64,000 nt of DNA from Bacteroidales bacterium (GCA_017394865.1 JAFPWT010000006.1:1-64000), one strand, 5' to 3'. Shown: positions 1 through 9,352, numbered from the stretch's first letter. Numbers and translations: made by a program. The notes: a model not told the origin generated them from the sequence alone.

Positions 1-118
1 CTGTTTTAGGGTTCCGCTGTTGCTTCAAGTTTACCTTGCTTGCTTCTTATGCTGGCTTCAGACTTTCAAAGAACTTCTCGCCCCTCTTCCCCGCTCCCTT
101 TCCCTCAGGGCGAAAACG
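1..118 (-). other. Probable leader of an rRNA operon (boxA-like), partial
   Basis: The minus strand downstream of a strong Bacteroidota promoter has no open reading frame. It carries GTTCTTTGAAAG at 63-74, which resembles the boxA antitermination element that precedes 16S rRNA in this phylum. A GC-rich segment at about 76-115 can fold on itself. Transcription runs toward position 1, so a 16S gene is expected just beyond the left edge. The rRNA itself is not in the window; the call rests on promoter, boxA-like motif and absence of coding potential. Confidence 0.55.
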
Positions 119-122
119 GCTG

Positions 123-152
123 CAAAATTACAGCTTTTTCCGATTCATACAA
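123..152 (-). promoter_or_regulatory. Strong promoter, probably of an rRNA operon
   Basis: On the minus strand, TTG (150-152, preceded by TTTTTG) is followed by exactly 19 bases and the -7 box TAATTTTG (130 down to 123). This is the ideal Bacteroidota sigma-ABfr arrangement. A very A/T-rich stretch lies upstream (156-190), like an UP element. The start should fall near 118. Confidence 0.75.
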
Positions 153-208
153 CAAAAATTTGAAATATTTTTTTAAAAAATTTTCTCAGGACTGATTATC
201 AAGGAGAT

Positions 209-244
209 AAAAAAAGCGGAGACACCTTTTTTCGGTATCTCCGC
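209..244 (-). terminator. Rho-independent terminator of mscL
   Basis: On the minus strand the stem GCGGAGATACC/GGTGTCTCCGC (one mismatch, loop of A residues) is followed by seven T. It begins about 30 bases after the mscL stop codon. Confidence 0.85.
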
Positions 245-274
245 TACATTTTTTTGACTTAGGGACTACAAAAA

Positions 275-700
275 TTAGTCTTTTTTGAGCAAATCCCTAA
301 TTTCAGTCAACAGTTTGACGTCCTCAGAAGGCTCGGCTGGAGCTTCAGGGGCCGGCTCTTCCTTTTTCTTGGCTTTGTTGATAGCCTTTACCATCAAGAA
401 GATGCACAACGCGACAATCAGGAAATCGATAATCGTCTGAATAAACTGGCCGTAAGCAAACACCGCAACGCCAGCGTCCTTCGCCGCTTGAAGCGTTTCG
501 TAGTGCGTATCATCCGTAAGATTGATGAAGAGGTCAGTGAAACTCACGTTGCCAATCGCCTTACCTACCAAGGGCATAATGATATCATTCACCAACGAGG
601 AAATGATTTTTCCGAACGCACCGCCGATGATGACACCGACAGCCATGTCCATCACGTTGCCTTTGACGGCAAACTCTTTAAATTCTTTGAAGAATCCCAT
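275..700 (-). CDS. mscL: Large-conductance mechanosensitive channel MscL
   Basis: This 141-residue protein is an inner-membrane homopentameric channel that opens under membrane tension to release solutes in hypo-osmotic shock. The N-terminus starts [20 protein letters not shown], the typical amphipathic segment. TM1 covers about residues 16-45 with the Gly/Ala-rich pore lining ([18 protein letters not shown]). TM2 lies at about 84-107. A charged C-terminal helix ([14 protein letters not shown]...) ends the protein. Length is normal for the family. It has its own promoter and terminator and lies downstream of capA-prfC on the same strand. Confidence 0.96.
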   Translation of the reverse strand: MGFFKEFKEFAVKGNVMDMAVGVIIGGAFGKIISSLVNDIIMPLVGKAIGNVSFTDLFINLTDDTHYETLQAAKDAGVAVFAYGQFIQTIIDFLIVALCIFLMVKAINKAKKKEEPAPEAPAEPSEDVKLLTEIRDLLKKD

Positions 701-746
701 AGTACTTGATATTTAAATGTTATACCTTATTAATATTAATCCGAGG

Positions 747-754
747 CAAATATA
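747..754 (-). promoter_or_regulatory. -7 box of mscL promoter
   Basis: TATATTTG on the minus strand, 46 bases before the mscL ATG, matches TAnnTTTG. No good -33 TTG is visible at the normal distance; the upstream part overlaps the end of prfC. Confidence 0.55.
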
Positions 755-764
755 AAAAGAACTT

Positions 765-2339
765 TTAAAATTCCGAAGTAAAATGGAATTCTATGTCAGG
801 ATATTTTTCCATCGCCATCTGCAAAGCATAAGGCGACTCAGCCAAAAATACATCCCTACCCTCTTTGTCCTCAGCCAAGTTGATGGCCTTGCGATTCTTG
901 AAATCAGCCAGCTGCGCCTCATTGTCACTGGTAATCCAAGCCGTCTTGTAAAGCGAGATCGGCTGATAGCGGCAGGAGGCATTGTACTCATGCAGCAGAC
1001 GATATTGTATCACCTCAAACTGCAGTTCGCCCACAGTGCCAATAATCTTACGACCCGTCATCTGACCTGTAAACAGTTGCGCCACACCCTCATCGGTGAG
1101 TTGTTCCAGACCTTTGGCTAGTTGCTTGGCCTTCATCGGATCAGCATTTTCCACATAACGGAACTGCTCGGGCGAGAAGCTCGGGATGCCCTTATAATTC
1201 AAGATTTCACCTTCAGTCAAGGTGTCGCCAATCTTGAAGTTGCCAGCGTCGTACAAGCCCACGATGTCACCTGGGAACGCTTCATCAAGCACCGATTTCT
1301 TCTGTGCCATAAAGGCCGTAGGGTTGGCAAACTTCAGCTCACGACGCTGACGCACATGGAAGTAGTTCTTGTTACGCTCGAAACGTCCCGACACCACCCT
1401 CACAAAGGCGATACGGTCGCGATGGTTGGGGTCCATGTTGGCATGGATCTTAAAGACGAATCCCGTAAACTTCTCTTCGGTCGGCTCGATATGGCGTTCC
1501 ACCGTGTCGCGTCCGATAGGCGTGGGAGCAATCTGGATAAAGCAGTCCAACAGCTCCTTGACACCGAAGTTGTTCAAGGCAGAGCCAAAGAACACAGGGC
1601 AGATATCCCCTTTCAGATAGGCCTCGCGAGAGAATTCGTCATAAACGCCCTGTACCAGATCAGTCTCATTACGTAGCGTCTCAGCGTCTTCACCGAGCAT
1701 CTTGTCGAGTTCAGGGTTGTTCAAGTCGTCAAAAGCGATACCCTGAGTGATGTGTTGTTTATCGGAATTGAAAAGATACAGGCTCTTGTCGTAGATGCTA
1801 TACACGCCTTTGAACTTCGGGCCCATGTTGATCGGCCAGCTCAGGGGCGTCAAACGGAGACCCAGCTTTTGTTCAATCTCATCAAGCAGTTCGAAGGCAT
1901 CCTTACCGGGACGGTCCATCTTGTTGATGAACACAATAATAGGGGTATTGCGCATCCGACACACCTCCACCAGTTTCTCAGTTTGCGACTCCACGCCCTT
2001 GGCGGCGTCAATCACCACAATAACACTGTCGACTGCGGTCAAAGTCCTAAAAGTATCCTCTGCGAAATCCTTATGGCCTGGGGTATCCAAGATGTTGATC
2101 TTGATGCCTTGATAGTCGAATCCCATCACAGACGTAGCCACGGAGATGCCACGCTGACGCTCAATCTCCATCCAGTCGGAAGTGGCGGTCTTGCGGATTT
2201 TATTCGATTTCACGGCACCGGCCACCTGGATGGCACCACCGTAAAGCAGCAGTTTCTCGGTCAATGTAGTCTTACCTGCGTCGGGGTGGCTCACGATAGC
2301 GAAAGTCCTTCGCCTGTTGATTTCTTCAATAAAAGTCAT
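765..2339 (-). CDS. prfC: Peptide chain release factor 3 (PrfC)
   Basis: A 524-residue translational GTPase that recycles RF1/RF2 from the ribosome after peptide release. GTPase motifs are intact: G1 SHPDAGKT near residue 17, the RGISVATSV switch I, DTPGHKDF for G3 and NKMDRPG for G4. The remaining domains have the RF3 order and the full family length. Its ATG overlaps the stop codon of the upstream CapA-like gene (ATGA), so the two are probably translationally coupled. The pairing with capA has no obvious functional meaning. Confidence 0.97.
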   Translation of the reverse strand: MTFIEEINRRRTFAIVSHPDAGKTTLTEKLLLYGGAIQVAGAVKSNKIRKTATSDWMEIERQRGISVATSVMGFDYQGIKINILDTPGHKDFAEDTFRTLTAVDSVIVVIDAAKGVESQTEKLVEVCRMRNTPIIVFINKMDRPGKDAFELLDEIEQKLGLRLTPLSWPINMGPKFKGVYSIYDKSLYLFNSDKQHITQGIAFDDLNNPELDKMLGEDAETLRNETDLVQGVYDEFSREAYLKGDICPVFFGSALNNFGVKELLDCFIQIAPTPIGRDTVERHIEPTEEKFTGFVFKIHANMDPNHRDRIAFVRVVSGRFERNKNYFHVRQRRELKFANPTAFMAQKKSVLDEAFPGDIVGLYDAGNFKIGDTLTEGEILNYKGIPSFSPEQFRYVENADPMKAKQLAKGLEQLTDEGVAQLFTGQMTGRKIIGTVGELQFEVIQYRLLHEYNASCRYQPISLYKTAWITSDNEAQLADFKNRKAINLAEDKEGRDVFLAESPYALQMAMEKYPDIEFHFTSEF

Positions 2340-3535
2340 TTGTCTTCGATTTCAAAATCGGCTGCAAAAATAGGAATAAAATCTGAAAGTCGTTCCGTCA
2401 TGGCTCGATGAACCGTCACCAGAGCAATGCTATCCATCCGATTGAGACGGAAGTCGTACCAATTATTAATATAAGGTATGGTAGGAACGACGTAGTACTG
2501 GTACTTCCCATGGATATAGCCGCGATGCACATAATACGGGATATAGTTGGTAGCAACGACGCGGCCAGTAAAGCGATTCACCGTGACTTGTATCATAATG
2601 CCGCCATTGGTGTTCGGCTTACGCTGGTTGGAGACAAAATTACCCATGGAAAAGTAAGTAACCACCGGCTTGCCATCCTGTGCATACAGCGTGTCGGCAT
2701 CCTGCGAGACATGAGGATGACCGCCGATAATTAGGTCGGCGCCATGACGTACCAGGAACTGTGCATAGCGACGCTGATAACGGTCGGCTTGCAGCTGATA
2801 CTCGTTACCCCAATGGATGAACACAACTTTAAGGTCGGCATCCAACTCATCAAGACGCTCGAAGTCACGGATCACCTCCGTTGTATCCATACTGTTGACG
2901 ATGTTCGGCTCCCGCGTCCTCAGCCCATTGGTGCCATAAGTCATATTGAGGAAGCCCACTTTCAGTCCTCTCACGTCGACCACCAAAGGATAAGTGGTGT
3001 CGCGACTGATGGTATCGACATAGCTTCCGGCATGGATCATCTCCACACTGTCGAGCATACGAATCGTCCGTTCCAGCCCCCATTTCCCGTGATCCAACAC
3101 ATGGTTGTTGGCTGTGAAAAGCACGTCGAAGCCCACGTCATCTAAGGCAAAGAGCAACTCGTCGGGCGAAGAAAAGCAGGGGTAAGAAGTGTAAGGCGGT
3201 CCCGCGAGGGTCACTTCGAGATTGGCGCATGCCAAATCCACACTGCTTATGTAAGGCTCAACGTAACGGAAACAATCGTGATAGTCATAGGTTCCCGTAG
3301 CGGGATCATAAGCGGCTTTCCACTGAGGAGCGTGCCCCATGACATCGCCAGCAAAAAGTATGGTCACCAAACTATCAGCCAGATAGGCTTGACGCTCTTC
3401 CTGCTCCTCCAGCTCTTTCTTGAGTTTGGTTGATAGGTTCATGGTGAGGGAGAAAATCACAACAGCAACCATCCAGACTATCATCAGAGATGACAGCCAC
3501 AGCCATTGCCGATCAACGTATTTCCTTGCTCTCAT
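2336..3535 (-). CDS. CapA-family metallophosphatase-like protein, membrane anchored
   Basis: A 399-residue protein of the CapA (poly-gamma-glutamate synthesis) family. It starts [10 protein letters not shown], followed by one TM segment at about residues 10-32 and a short charged linker, so the catalytic domain should be periplasmic. Metallophosphoesterase-type motifs are visible: [39 protein letters not shown] and GGHPHVSQD. The ATG at 3535 is chosen because reading further upstream enters the tRNA-Asp gene. Only the tRNA terminator lies between this gene and the tRNA, so no separate promoter is evident. Substrate is unknown; a role in capsule polymer is only a family-level suggestion. Confidence 0.88.
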   Translation of the reverse strand: MRARKYVDRQWLWLSSLMIVWMVAVVIFSLTMNLSTKLKKELEEQEERQAYLADSLVTILFAGDVMGHAPQWKAAYDPATGTYDYHDCFRYVEPYISSVDLACANLEVTLAGPPYTSYPCFSSPDELLFALDDVGFDVLFTANNHVLDHGKWGLERTIRMLDSVEMIHAGSYVDTISRDTTYPLVVDVRGLKVGFLNMTYGTNGLRTREPNIVNSMDTTEVIRDFERLDELDADLKVVFIHWGNEYQLQADRYQRRYAQFLVRHGADLIIGGHPHVSQDADTLYAQDGKPVVTYFSMGNFVSNQRKPNTNGGIMIQVTVNRFTGRVVATNYIPYYVHRGYIHGKYQYYVVPTIPYINNWYDFRLNRMDSIALVTVHRAMTERLSDFIPIFAADFEIEDK

Positions 3536-3540
3536 GCATA

Positions 3541-3570
3541 AAAAAAGCGCAGGCCTTTGGGCTTGCGCTT
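3541..3570 (-). terminator. Terminator of tRNA-Asp, abutting the capA start
   Basis: On the minus strand AGCGCA..GCC pairs with GGC..TGCGCT around a CAAA loop and is followed by seven T. The T run ends five bases before the ATG of the CapA-like gene. Confidence 0.8.
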
Positions 3571-3574
3571 CAGC

Positions 3575-3648
3575 GGTCCGGACGAGACTCGAACTCGCGA
3601 CCTCCTGCGTGACAGGCAGGCATTCTAACCAAGCTGAACTACCGGACC
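3575..3648 (-). tRNA. tRNA-Asp (anticodon GTC)
   Basis: The minus strand folds as a complete 74-nt tRNA. The acceptor stem is GGTCCGG/CCGGACC, the anticodon loop CTGTCAC presents GTC, and the T arm contains GTTCGAG. The discriminator base is G, as expected for tRNA-Asp. CCA is not encoded. A consensus promoter lies upstream and a hairpin terminator downstream, so this is a single-gene unit between comEC and capA. Confidence 0.96.
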
Positions 3649-3685
3649 AACCTTGAAAAAGAACTTTATCTTTGCTTTGCGGCTG

Positions 3686-3715
3686 CAAAGATACGAGCAT
3701 TTTTTGAATCCACAA
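3686..3715 (-). promoter_or_regulatory. Promoter of tRNA-Asp
   Basis: TTG (3713-3715), exactly 19 bases, then TATCTTTG (3693 down to 3686) on the minus strand. This is a full consensus match, with A/T-rich sequence upstream. Confidence 0.85.
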
Positions 3716-3762
3716 GTGTTTTTTTGATATTTTTTTTAAAAATTTTTATAATGATTTGATGA

Positions 3763-5865
3763 TCATTGTTTTAAAGAAAGAACCATTGCTCCGTCACGAA
3801 GGTCATGACAAGGAATAGCAACAGCTTCTGCCTGTTGTATCCATTCCCTGGCCTGATCGTCAGGCACAGTGTTATCAACGAGTAATGTACCGATTTGATA
3901 AAGGTTCATCGCTTCACGAAGCATTGCCGATTGCTTTCCACGCACAAGCAGATAGTCCACTTTGATCGGCTGAGGTACCCTAACAGCATCAGTGGGATCC
4001 CAGACAGCAAGCAACATCCCTTGTGCCGAGAGCAAGTTCCTGCACTTCACCGCCAGCCAACAACTGAAGTCCTCGTCAAGGGTAAAGCACGAGGGATTCA
4101 TCGATAGTTGATATCTCGCCCAGTGTCCCTTTAGACTATAATCGATGGATGAAGGCTCCGCCAGCAATCCTTCGTCGCAAAGCATCACACTATTGAAGCC
4201 CTGAGCAACAACAAGAGCAGTATGGTTTCTCACCGAATAACACATGATCACAGACTGTTGCGAAGCCCGCTGGACGCGCCAAGCCATACTAAGCGCAAAC
4301 ACTGACAAAAGCGCCAACAGTTCCATCATCAGCCTCTTTTTCCGCAGGTTTACGAAAAGCCATAGCAACAATAAGAGCACCAGACTCAGCACAAACTGAA
4401 ATTCATCCATGTAGAGCCCTTTGACCAATGAATGCGGCATTCGCTCAATCCCCGAGGCCACCTCGTTCATCCCACGCAAGCCGAGCCAAACAATCTTCCC
4501 CAGAAAGACATTCAGATGCGGCACCCACGAGAAAATCAGCAGTGTCATGCCTGAAAGAATGACAACAAACGACAGCGGCGTCATCAACAGGTTACTCATC
4601 CAAAAATATGGGGTAAACTGGTTGAAATAATAGATGGCAAAAGGCATCGTAGCGATTTGCGCAGCGATGGAGACCGTGGTAATCTCCCAGACTTTATCCA
4701 AAAACTTGTTTTTGACAAACACCAAATTGGAGAGGGGTTTCTGAAGCAGCACGATGCCGACAACCGCTGCATACGACAGCTGAAACCCTATGGCGAACAG
4801 GTTGTTCGGGTCGATCAGCAGCAACACGAAAGCAGATGCAGCGATGGAGTTCAGCGTAAAGCCCTTGCGATGGATGATTTCGCCAAAAAGGATCATCGAG
4901 ATCATCAGCGCGGAGCGCATGATGGAGGGTGATAATCCCGTGACCAACGCATAAAACCAGATCAGCAACAACAAGACGATCCTTTTGAAGAGCCTGACCG
5001 CCTTGCCTCGCCCTAACAGGCCAAGCAGAAACGATGCCAGCAGGTAGATGGTTCCGACATGCATACCCGAGACGCAGAGAATATGCATGGATCCCGCCGC
5101 TACATAATTGTGACGCACCTGCGCCGGAAGGCTGTCGTCATACCCCAACAGGATGGCTGCACCCACGCCAAATTCATCGCCTTCGATGCCGCACTGCCGC
5201 ATCGCCTCCATCATCCGATCACGAAAACGATAGGCAAAGGCATACAGCACGTTTACTTTCTTCACCCCAGTCGGGATCCAATCACCCTCCTTCAAATAGA
5301 CTGAGCCCGTCACACCTCTCCTTTCCAAATAGGCTCGATAATCGAATTCCTCCGGGTTCTTCGGCGGTGCCACAGGTTCAATAGGAGCCTGAAACGCCAA
5401 TATATCACCATAAGTCAACGCCAGAGCCTCATCTGTCTTTTGAAAATAGGCCATTACCTTCCCGTCGACTCGAGTCACGCCGTCATCGTTTTCGAAACCC
5501 ACGATCTCAAGGATCACTTTGATGGTCTTCTCACGTTCTGTAGGCGGTTCATAGAGACGGGCCATACACCAGTCATTGTGCATCATCTGGCCACTTTGCT
5601 CCAGCCGTAGACCTGTCTCCTGAAAGTCCGCCCTGCAATAGCCCACGTAAACCAACACCAAAATCGCCGCCACGCCGTGGATCCAGCGGTATCGGAACGA
5701 CGTCAGCATCCGATGCAACACCACCAGCCCGGCGACAAGCGTCAAGAAACCCACGAAAAGCCACAGCCTGCCTACGGAAACTACACCCTCCCCCACTTCA
5801 TGAAGCAGGATGCCTAGTGACAAAGCGGCGACCAGTCTGATAAAAGGATACTTGTTCCAGTTCAC
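3763..5865 (-). CDS. comEC: ComEC/Rec2-family competence membrane protein
   Basis: A 700-residue polytopic inner-membrane protein of the family that passes single-stranded DNA during transformation. Residues about 10-70 hold two TM segments, 80-200 a DUF4131-like soluble part, and 230-520 the competence domain with GAAILLGYDDSLP and HILCVSGMHVGTIY followed by many TM helices. The C-terminal 170 residues sit where a metallo-beta-lactamase domain would be, but HxHxDH is not present, so that part is degenerate or different. The start codon is GTG at 5865. A two-codon ORF, ATG CCG TGA, begins at 5870 and its stop overlaps the GTG. Whether the organism is competent cannot be read from this window. 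Confidence 0.9.
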   Translation of the reverse strand: MNWNKYPFIRLVAALSLGILLHEVGEGVVSVGRLWLFVGFLTLVAGLVVLHRMLTSFRYRWIHGVAAILVLVYVGYCRADFQETGLRLEQSGQMMHNDWCMARLYEPPTEREKTIKVILEIVGFENDDGVTRVDGKVMAYFQKTDEALALTYGDILAFQAPIEPVAPPKNPEEFDYRAYLERRGVTGSVYLKEGDWIPTGVKKVNVLYAFAYRFRDRMMEAMRQCGIEGDEFGVGAAILLGYDDSLPAQVRHNYVAAGSMHILCVSGMHVGTIYLLASFLLGLLGRGKAVRLFKRIVLLLLIWFYALVTGLSPSIMRSALMISMILFGEIIHRKGFTLNSIAASAFVLLLIDPNNLFAIGFQLSYAAVVGIVLLQKPLSNLVFVKNKFLDKVWEITTVSIAAQIATMPFAIYYFNQFTPYFWMSNLLMTPLSFVVILSGMTLLIFSWVPHLNVFLGKIVWLGLRGMNEVASGIERMPHSLVKGLYMDEFQFVLSLVLLLLLWLFVNLRKKRLMMELLALLSVFALSMAWRVQRASQQSVIMCYSVRNHTALVVAQGFNSVMLCDEGLLAEPSSIDYSLKGHWARYQLSMNPSCFTLDEDFSCWLAVKCRNLLSAQGMLLAVWDPTDAVRVPQPIKVDYLLVRGKQSAMLREAMNLYQIGTLLVDNTVPDDQAREWIQQAEAVAIPCHDLRDGAMVLSLKQ

Positions 5866-5937
5866 GGCATAAAATCAAAAACTGGCGCAAGTTACAATAA
5901 TAAATAGAATAATTCTATAACTTTAAATAAGAAAATC

Positions 5938-7053
5938 TTATTTTATCATATTAATAATCACTTCTGCAGCCTTTTCGGAAGCACCTGAATTCCCCAGCTT
6001 ATGCTTCAGCATGTCAAGATCATCAAGAATCCGACGTTGCTTTTTCGGATCATTGAGCAGCAACTCCAGTTCTTTCGCAAGATTCTCCTCGTTAAGGTCG
6101 TTTTGGATCAGTTCCTTCACCACTTCCTTATCCATCACCAAGTTAACCAGACAGATGTATTTTACATGCACCAGCCTCTTGGCGATGAGGTACGACAGAT
6201 AGTTGGCCTTGTAGCACACCACTTCTGGGACGGAGAGCAAAGCCGTCTCAAGAGTGGCGGTGCCTGAAGTCACCAGTGCCGCACTGGCGTTTTGAAGCAG
6301 CTCGTAGGTCTGTTTTTCGACCAATCGGACATCGGCATTGCCGATCATTTTAAGGTAAAGTGACTTATCAAGCGACGGCGCACCGGCGATTACAAACTGA
6401 TACTGCGGGAAATGCGGGATCACCTTCAGCATGGTGCCCAGCATACGTTCCACCTCCTGTTTTCGGCTACCGGGAAGCAAGGCAATGATTTCCTTTTTCT
6501 CGGAAAGGTCGTTGCGATGCAGGAAATGGAGTCGCGACGGGGTCTTGAGTTTCGAGAGCTCATCGAGCAACGGGTGACCCACGAAGGTGGCGCTGACGCC
6601 ATATTCTTTATAGAATGGCTCCTCAAAGGGTAGGATCACCAGCATTTTATCGACACACTTCCTGATTTCCTTGACACGATGACGCTTCCACGCCCACACC
6701 TGCGGCGAGATGTAATAACACACCTTCATCCCTTTGCGGTGGGCAAACTTGGCGATGCGGAGGTTGAATCCCGGGTAATCCACCAAGATGACGACATCAG
6801 GCTGATAACGAAGCAGGTCCGCTTTGCATTCCTTGATGTTACCCAGCACATGACGAAGGTTGGCGACCACCTCCACAAAGCCCATGAAAGCCATGTGCCG
6901 GTAGTGTTTCACCAAGGTTGCTCCCTGGCTTCTCATAAGGTCGCCACCCCATGCCCTGAACTCCGCGTCCTTGTCCTTTTTCTTGAGTTCGGCGATCAGG
7001 TTCGATGCATGTAAGTCACCCGAGGCCTCGCCAGCTATGATGTAATACTTCAT
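5938..7053 (-). CDS. lpxB: Lipid-A-disaccharide synthase LpxB
   Basis: A 371-residue GT-B glycosyltransferase that joins UDP-diacylglucosamine and lipid X to make the lipid A disaccharide at the inner face of the cytoplasmic membrane. Signatures are the N-terminal YIIAGEASGDLHASNLI, GFVEVVANL, YYISPQVWAWK, LPFEEPFY, GHPLLDE, LLPGSRKQEVERM and TSGTATLETAL. It is the last gene of kdsC-maf-surE-orf82-lpxB, with 9 bases to the preceding gene. Sharing a transcript with kdsC places lipid A and Kdo synthesis under one promoter. Confidence 0.97.
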   Translation of the reverse strand: MKYYIIAGEASGDLHASNLIAELKKKDKDAEFRAWGGDLMRSQGATLVKHYRHMAFMGFVEVVANLRHVLGNIKECKADLLRYQPDVVILVDYPGFNLRIAKFAHRKGMKVCYYISPQVWAWKRHRVKEIRKCVDKMLVILPFEEPFYKEYGVSATFVGHPLLDELSKLKTPSRLHFLHRNDLSEKKEIIALLPGSRKQEVERMLGTMLKVIPHFPQYQFVIAGAPSLDKSLYLKMIGNADVRLVEKQTYELLQNASAALVTSGTATLETALLSVPEVVCYKANYLSYLIAKRLVHVKYICLVNLVMDKEVVKELIQNDLNEENLAKELELLLNDPKKQRRILDDLDMLKHKLGNSGASEKAAEVIINMIK

Positions 7054-7062
7054 GACGGCGAT

Positions 7063-7311
7063 TTATTTGATGAGGAAAAACACCAGCAGCAGACCGATGA
7101 TGTTCACGATCAGGATTCCCTTGCCGCAGCGTTCCAAATCCCATTTCACCAGCGACATCCTGAACAGGATGATGCCTGGGATAAAGGCAAGCAGATAAGG
7201 AGCCCTTGTATAGGCTTCGCCCCATGGAATCAGTGAAAGCAGGAAATAGCAAGCCACACAAACGACCAAGCCGATTAGGATGCCGATCCAATAACTATCT
7301 TTGATTTTCAT
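7063..7311 (-). CDS. Small membrane protein, unknown function
   Basis: An 82-residue protein with three predicted TM segments at about residues 8-28, 38-53 and 63-81 and few charged residues. No motif is recognised. Its ATG shares one base with the surE stop codon (TAATG) and it precedes lpxB by 9 bases, so it is cotranscribed with lipid A genes. That context suggests an envelope role but does not show one. Confidence 0.75.
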   Translation of the reverse strand: MKIKDSYWIGILIGLVVCVACYFLLSLIPWGEAYTRAPYLLAFIPGIILFRMSLVKWDLERCGKGILIVNIIGLLLVFFLIK

Positions 7312-8099
7312 TATGATTCTAATTCAAGAACATGTTCAAAACGTTGCATATCATCCATATATTGTGTCGCAGTAAGGTCGAAATGTGTCGGCACCAGCGA
7401 TACAAAATTGTGTTTTAGCGCATAGTAGTCTGTGTCTTCGCCTTCGTCTTCACAGATAAACTTGCCTCCTAATTTCAGACAGGTTCCTCCACTTTCGTCG
7501 AGACATTCGCTGTACACTTCAATCCACTTGGCCTTGGCCTGTCGACACACCCGGAGGCCCTTAAAAGGCTCCTCGCTCCTTGCGGGGAAGTTGACGTTGA
7601 GGCAAATTCCGTCAGGAAGGCCTTCGCGAAGTACTTTCTTCGTGATGGCGGTGATGTACCCGTCAAGATGGTCGAAGTCGGCATCGAGGTCGTAGCAGTC
7701 GAGGCTGAAACCTATGGCGTTGATGCCATCCATGCAGGCCTCGATGGCAGCAGCCATGGTACCAGAGTAGATGACATTGATGGAAGCGTTGGAGCCGTGG
7801 TTGATGCCCGAGACCACCAGATCGGGGAATCGTTCAAGCAACCACTGATAGCCCACTTTCACGCAGTCGACAGGGGTGCCGTTGCAGATATACTCTTTAT
7901 AGTCGGGGCCGCTTTCCACCAACCTGACGGTAAGGTCGGGGGTGGTCGTGATGGAGTGTCCCTTTGCCGACATCACCTTTTCAGTGGAGATGACCACCAC
8001 CTCGCCCAGGGGGCGCATCAAGGAAACCAGCTTCTTCAGCCCTTTCGCTTGGTAGCCATCATCGTTAGTAATCAGTATCAACGGCTTTTTGTTTTCCAT
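7311..8099 (-). CDS. surE: 5'/3'-nucleotidase SurE
   Basis: A 262-residue metal-dependent phosphatase acting on nucleoside 5'- and 3'-monophosphates in the cytoplasm. The N-terminal ITNDDGYQAKGL contains the metal-binding Asp pair. The SGINHGSNASINVIYSGTM block is the family hallmark, and CNGTPVDCVKVG is also present. Length is normal. It starts 4 bases after maf and its TAA overlaps the next ATG. Confidence 0.97.
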   Translation of the reverse strand: MENKKPLILITNDDGYQAKGLKKLVSLMRPLGEVVVISTEKVMSAKGHSITTTPDLTVRLVESGPDYKEYICNGTPVDCVKVGYQWLLERFPDLVVSGINHGSNASINVIYSGTMAAAIEACMDGINAIGFSLDCYDLDADFDHLDGYITAITKKVLREGLPDGICLNVNFPARSEEPFKGLRVCRQAKAKWIEVYSECLDESGGTCLKLGGKFICEDEGEDTDYYALKHNFVSLVPTHFDLTATQYMDDMQRFEHVLELES

Positions 8100-8103
8100 A
8101 CCT

Positions 8104-8685
8104 TTAAAATTTCATCAATGCATTATACAATCGCTGGGTAGGCAGTCCCATGACGTTATAGAAAGAGCCACGAAGGCCCGAAATGCCCACGTAGCCGATC
8201 CACTCCTGGATGCCATAGGCCCCGGCTTTGTCGAAAGGACGGTATTGGTCCACGTAATGTTCCATCACCTCCCTATTCAGTGTCGCGAAGGTCACGGAAG
8301 AAGAGACGGAGAACGTGGTGGTGCGCTCTTTTGACCGGAGGGTGACGCCAGTGACCACAACATGGGTCTTCCCCGAGAGGAGGTTGAGCATCCTAAGGGC
8401 ATCGGCACGATCGGTGGGTTTACCGAGGATTTCGTTTTCAGCGATCACCACCGTGTCGGCAGTGATCAAGAGGTAGTGTTCCGGCAGTTCTTCATCGGAA
8501 AAAGCAATGGACTTTTGACGGCTCAGGTATCCCGCCACCTTTTTCAGAGGCATTTCGGGATATTGTTCCGGTGTCTCCTTGGTGATGCAATCGAACATCA
8601 CCCCCATGCCACGCAGCAGTTCCTGTCGGCGCGGGGACTTCGATGCCAGAATCACCTTATAGTTTTCTAGATGTTGCGACAGCAT
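8104..8685 (-). CDS. maf: Maf-like nucleotide pyrophosphatase
   Basis: A 193-residue Maf/HAM1-superfamily protein that hydrolyses non-canonical or methylated nucleoside triphosphates such as dTTP/UTP analogues. Motifs seen are ILASKSPRRQELL, the KAxxIA-like segment QKSIAFSDEE, ITADTVVIAENEILGKP and the C-terminal DKAGAYGIQEW. Length fits the family. It lies 15 bases after kdsC and 4 bases before surE in the same operon. Confidence 0.95.
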   Translation of the reverse strand: MLSQHLENYKVILASKSPRRQELLRGMGVMFDCITKETPEQYPEMPLKKVAGYLSRQKSIAFSDEELPEHYLLITADTVVIAENEILGKPTDRADALRMLNLLSGKTHVVVTGVTLRSKERTTTFSVSSSVTFATLNREVMEHYVDQYRPFDKAGAYGIQEWIGYVGISGLRGSFYNVMGLPTQRLYNALMKF

Positions 8686-8700
8686 ACCTTATTATATTAG

Positions 8701-9222
8701 TTACCACGAATACGCTTCGGCGGTCATCCACTTGCTCTGCACCTTCAGGGTCTTTTCGATAATATCGCGCACGCAGCCTTTACCGCCAGGACGTTCGCTA
8801 ACATAGTGACAAATTTGTTGGATCTCGGGAGCAGCGTCGGCCGGACAGGCTGCCACACCCACCTGACGCATCACACGAAGGTCAGGGATGTCGTCACCCA
8901 CATACACAATCTGTTCGGGTTTCAGTCCATATTGTTTCATATACTCATCCAACTTGACCACCTTGTCGGGGATGCCTGTAAACACATCCTGCACACCCAG
9001 CATATTCAGCCTTCTGGTGATGTTGGTGACCACGGCACCTGAGATCACTGCCAAATGGTATCCCAACTTGCTGGCCAACTGAAGAGCATAGCCGTCCTTC
9101 ACGTTGGAGGTACGGAGCGGATCGCCGTTGCTGTCCATATACACCGTCCCGTCGGTCATCACTCCGTCATAATCGAAAATGAAGGTGTTGACGTTTTTCA
9201 AAAGTTTTTCCCACTCGTTCAT
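8701..9222 (-). CDS. kdsC: 3-deoxy-D-manno-octulosonate 8-phosphate phosphatase, KdsC type
   Basis: A 173-residue HAD phosphatase of the small C0-cap, tetrameric type that releases Kdo from Kdo-8-phosphate for LPS. The nucleophile motif is FIFDYDGVMTDGTVYMD near residues 13-29. The Ser/Thr motif is VISGA, and YVGDDIPDLRVMRQVG carries the third and fourth HAD motifs. It is the first gene of the operon ending in lpxB, and diverges from rsfS. A related NeuA-linked phosphatase could look alike, but the lpxB neighbour favours KdsC. Confidence 0.92.
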   Translation of the reverse strand: MNEWEKLLKNVNTFIFDYDGVMTDGTVYMDSNGDPLRTSNVKDGYALQLASKLGYHLAVISGAVVTNITRRLNMLGVQDVFTGIPDKVVKLDEYMKQYGLKPEQIVYVGDDIPDLRVMRQVGVAACPADAAPEIQQICHYVSERPGGKGCVRDIIEKTLKVQSKWMTAEAYSW

Positions 9223-9244
9223 AAGTTCACTCTGTTTCGATGCA

Positions 9245-9273
9245 CGAAATTAGTGTTTTTTTGCCATATCCAA
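9245..9273 (-). promoter_or_regulatory. Promoter of the kdsC-lpxB operon
   Basis: On the minus strand TTG (9271-9273), 18 bases, then TAATTTCG (9252 down to 9245), one mismatch from TAnnTTTG. It leaves a leader of about 20 bases before the kdsC ATG. Confidence 0.55.
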
Positions 9274-9306
9274 CCAAAAAAAACGGCAACAATTAAACTA
9301 TTTGTG

Positions 9307-9314
9307 TATTTTTG
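9307..9314 (+). promoter_or_regulatory. -7 box of the rsfS-ftsH operon
   Basis: TATTTTTG 38 bases before the rsfS ATG matches TAnnTTTG. No clear TTG at the usual -33 distance. Confidence 0.5.
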
Positions 9315-9352
9315 TAGTTTCAAATAGAGAATTCAAAAGAAGCATTTTAAAC

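Noticed and set aside
3536-3715. 60-residue N-terminal extension of the CapA-like protein
   Set aside because: It would translate the tRNA-Asp gene and its terminator; the internal ATG at 3535 directly precedes a TM anchor.
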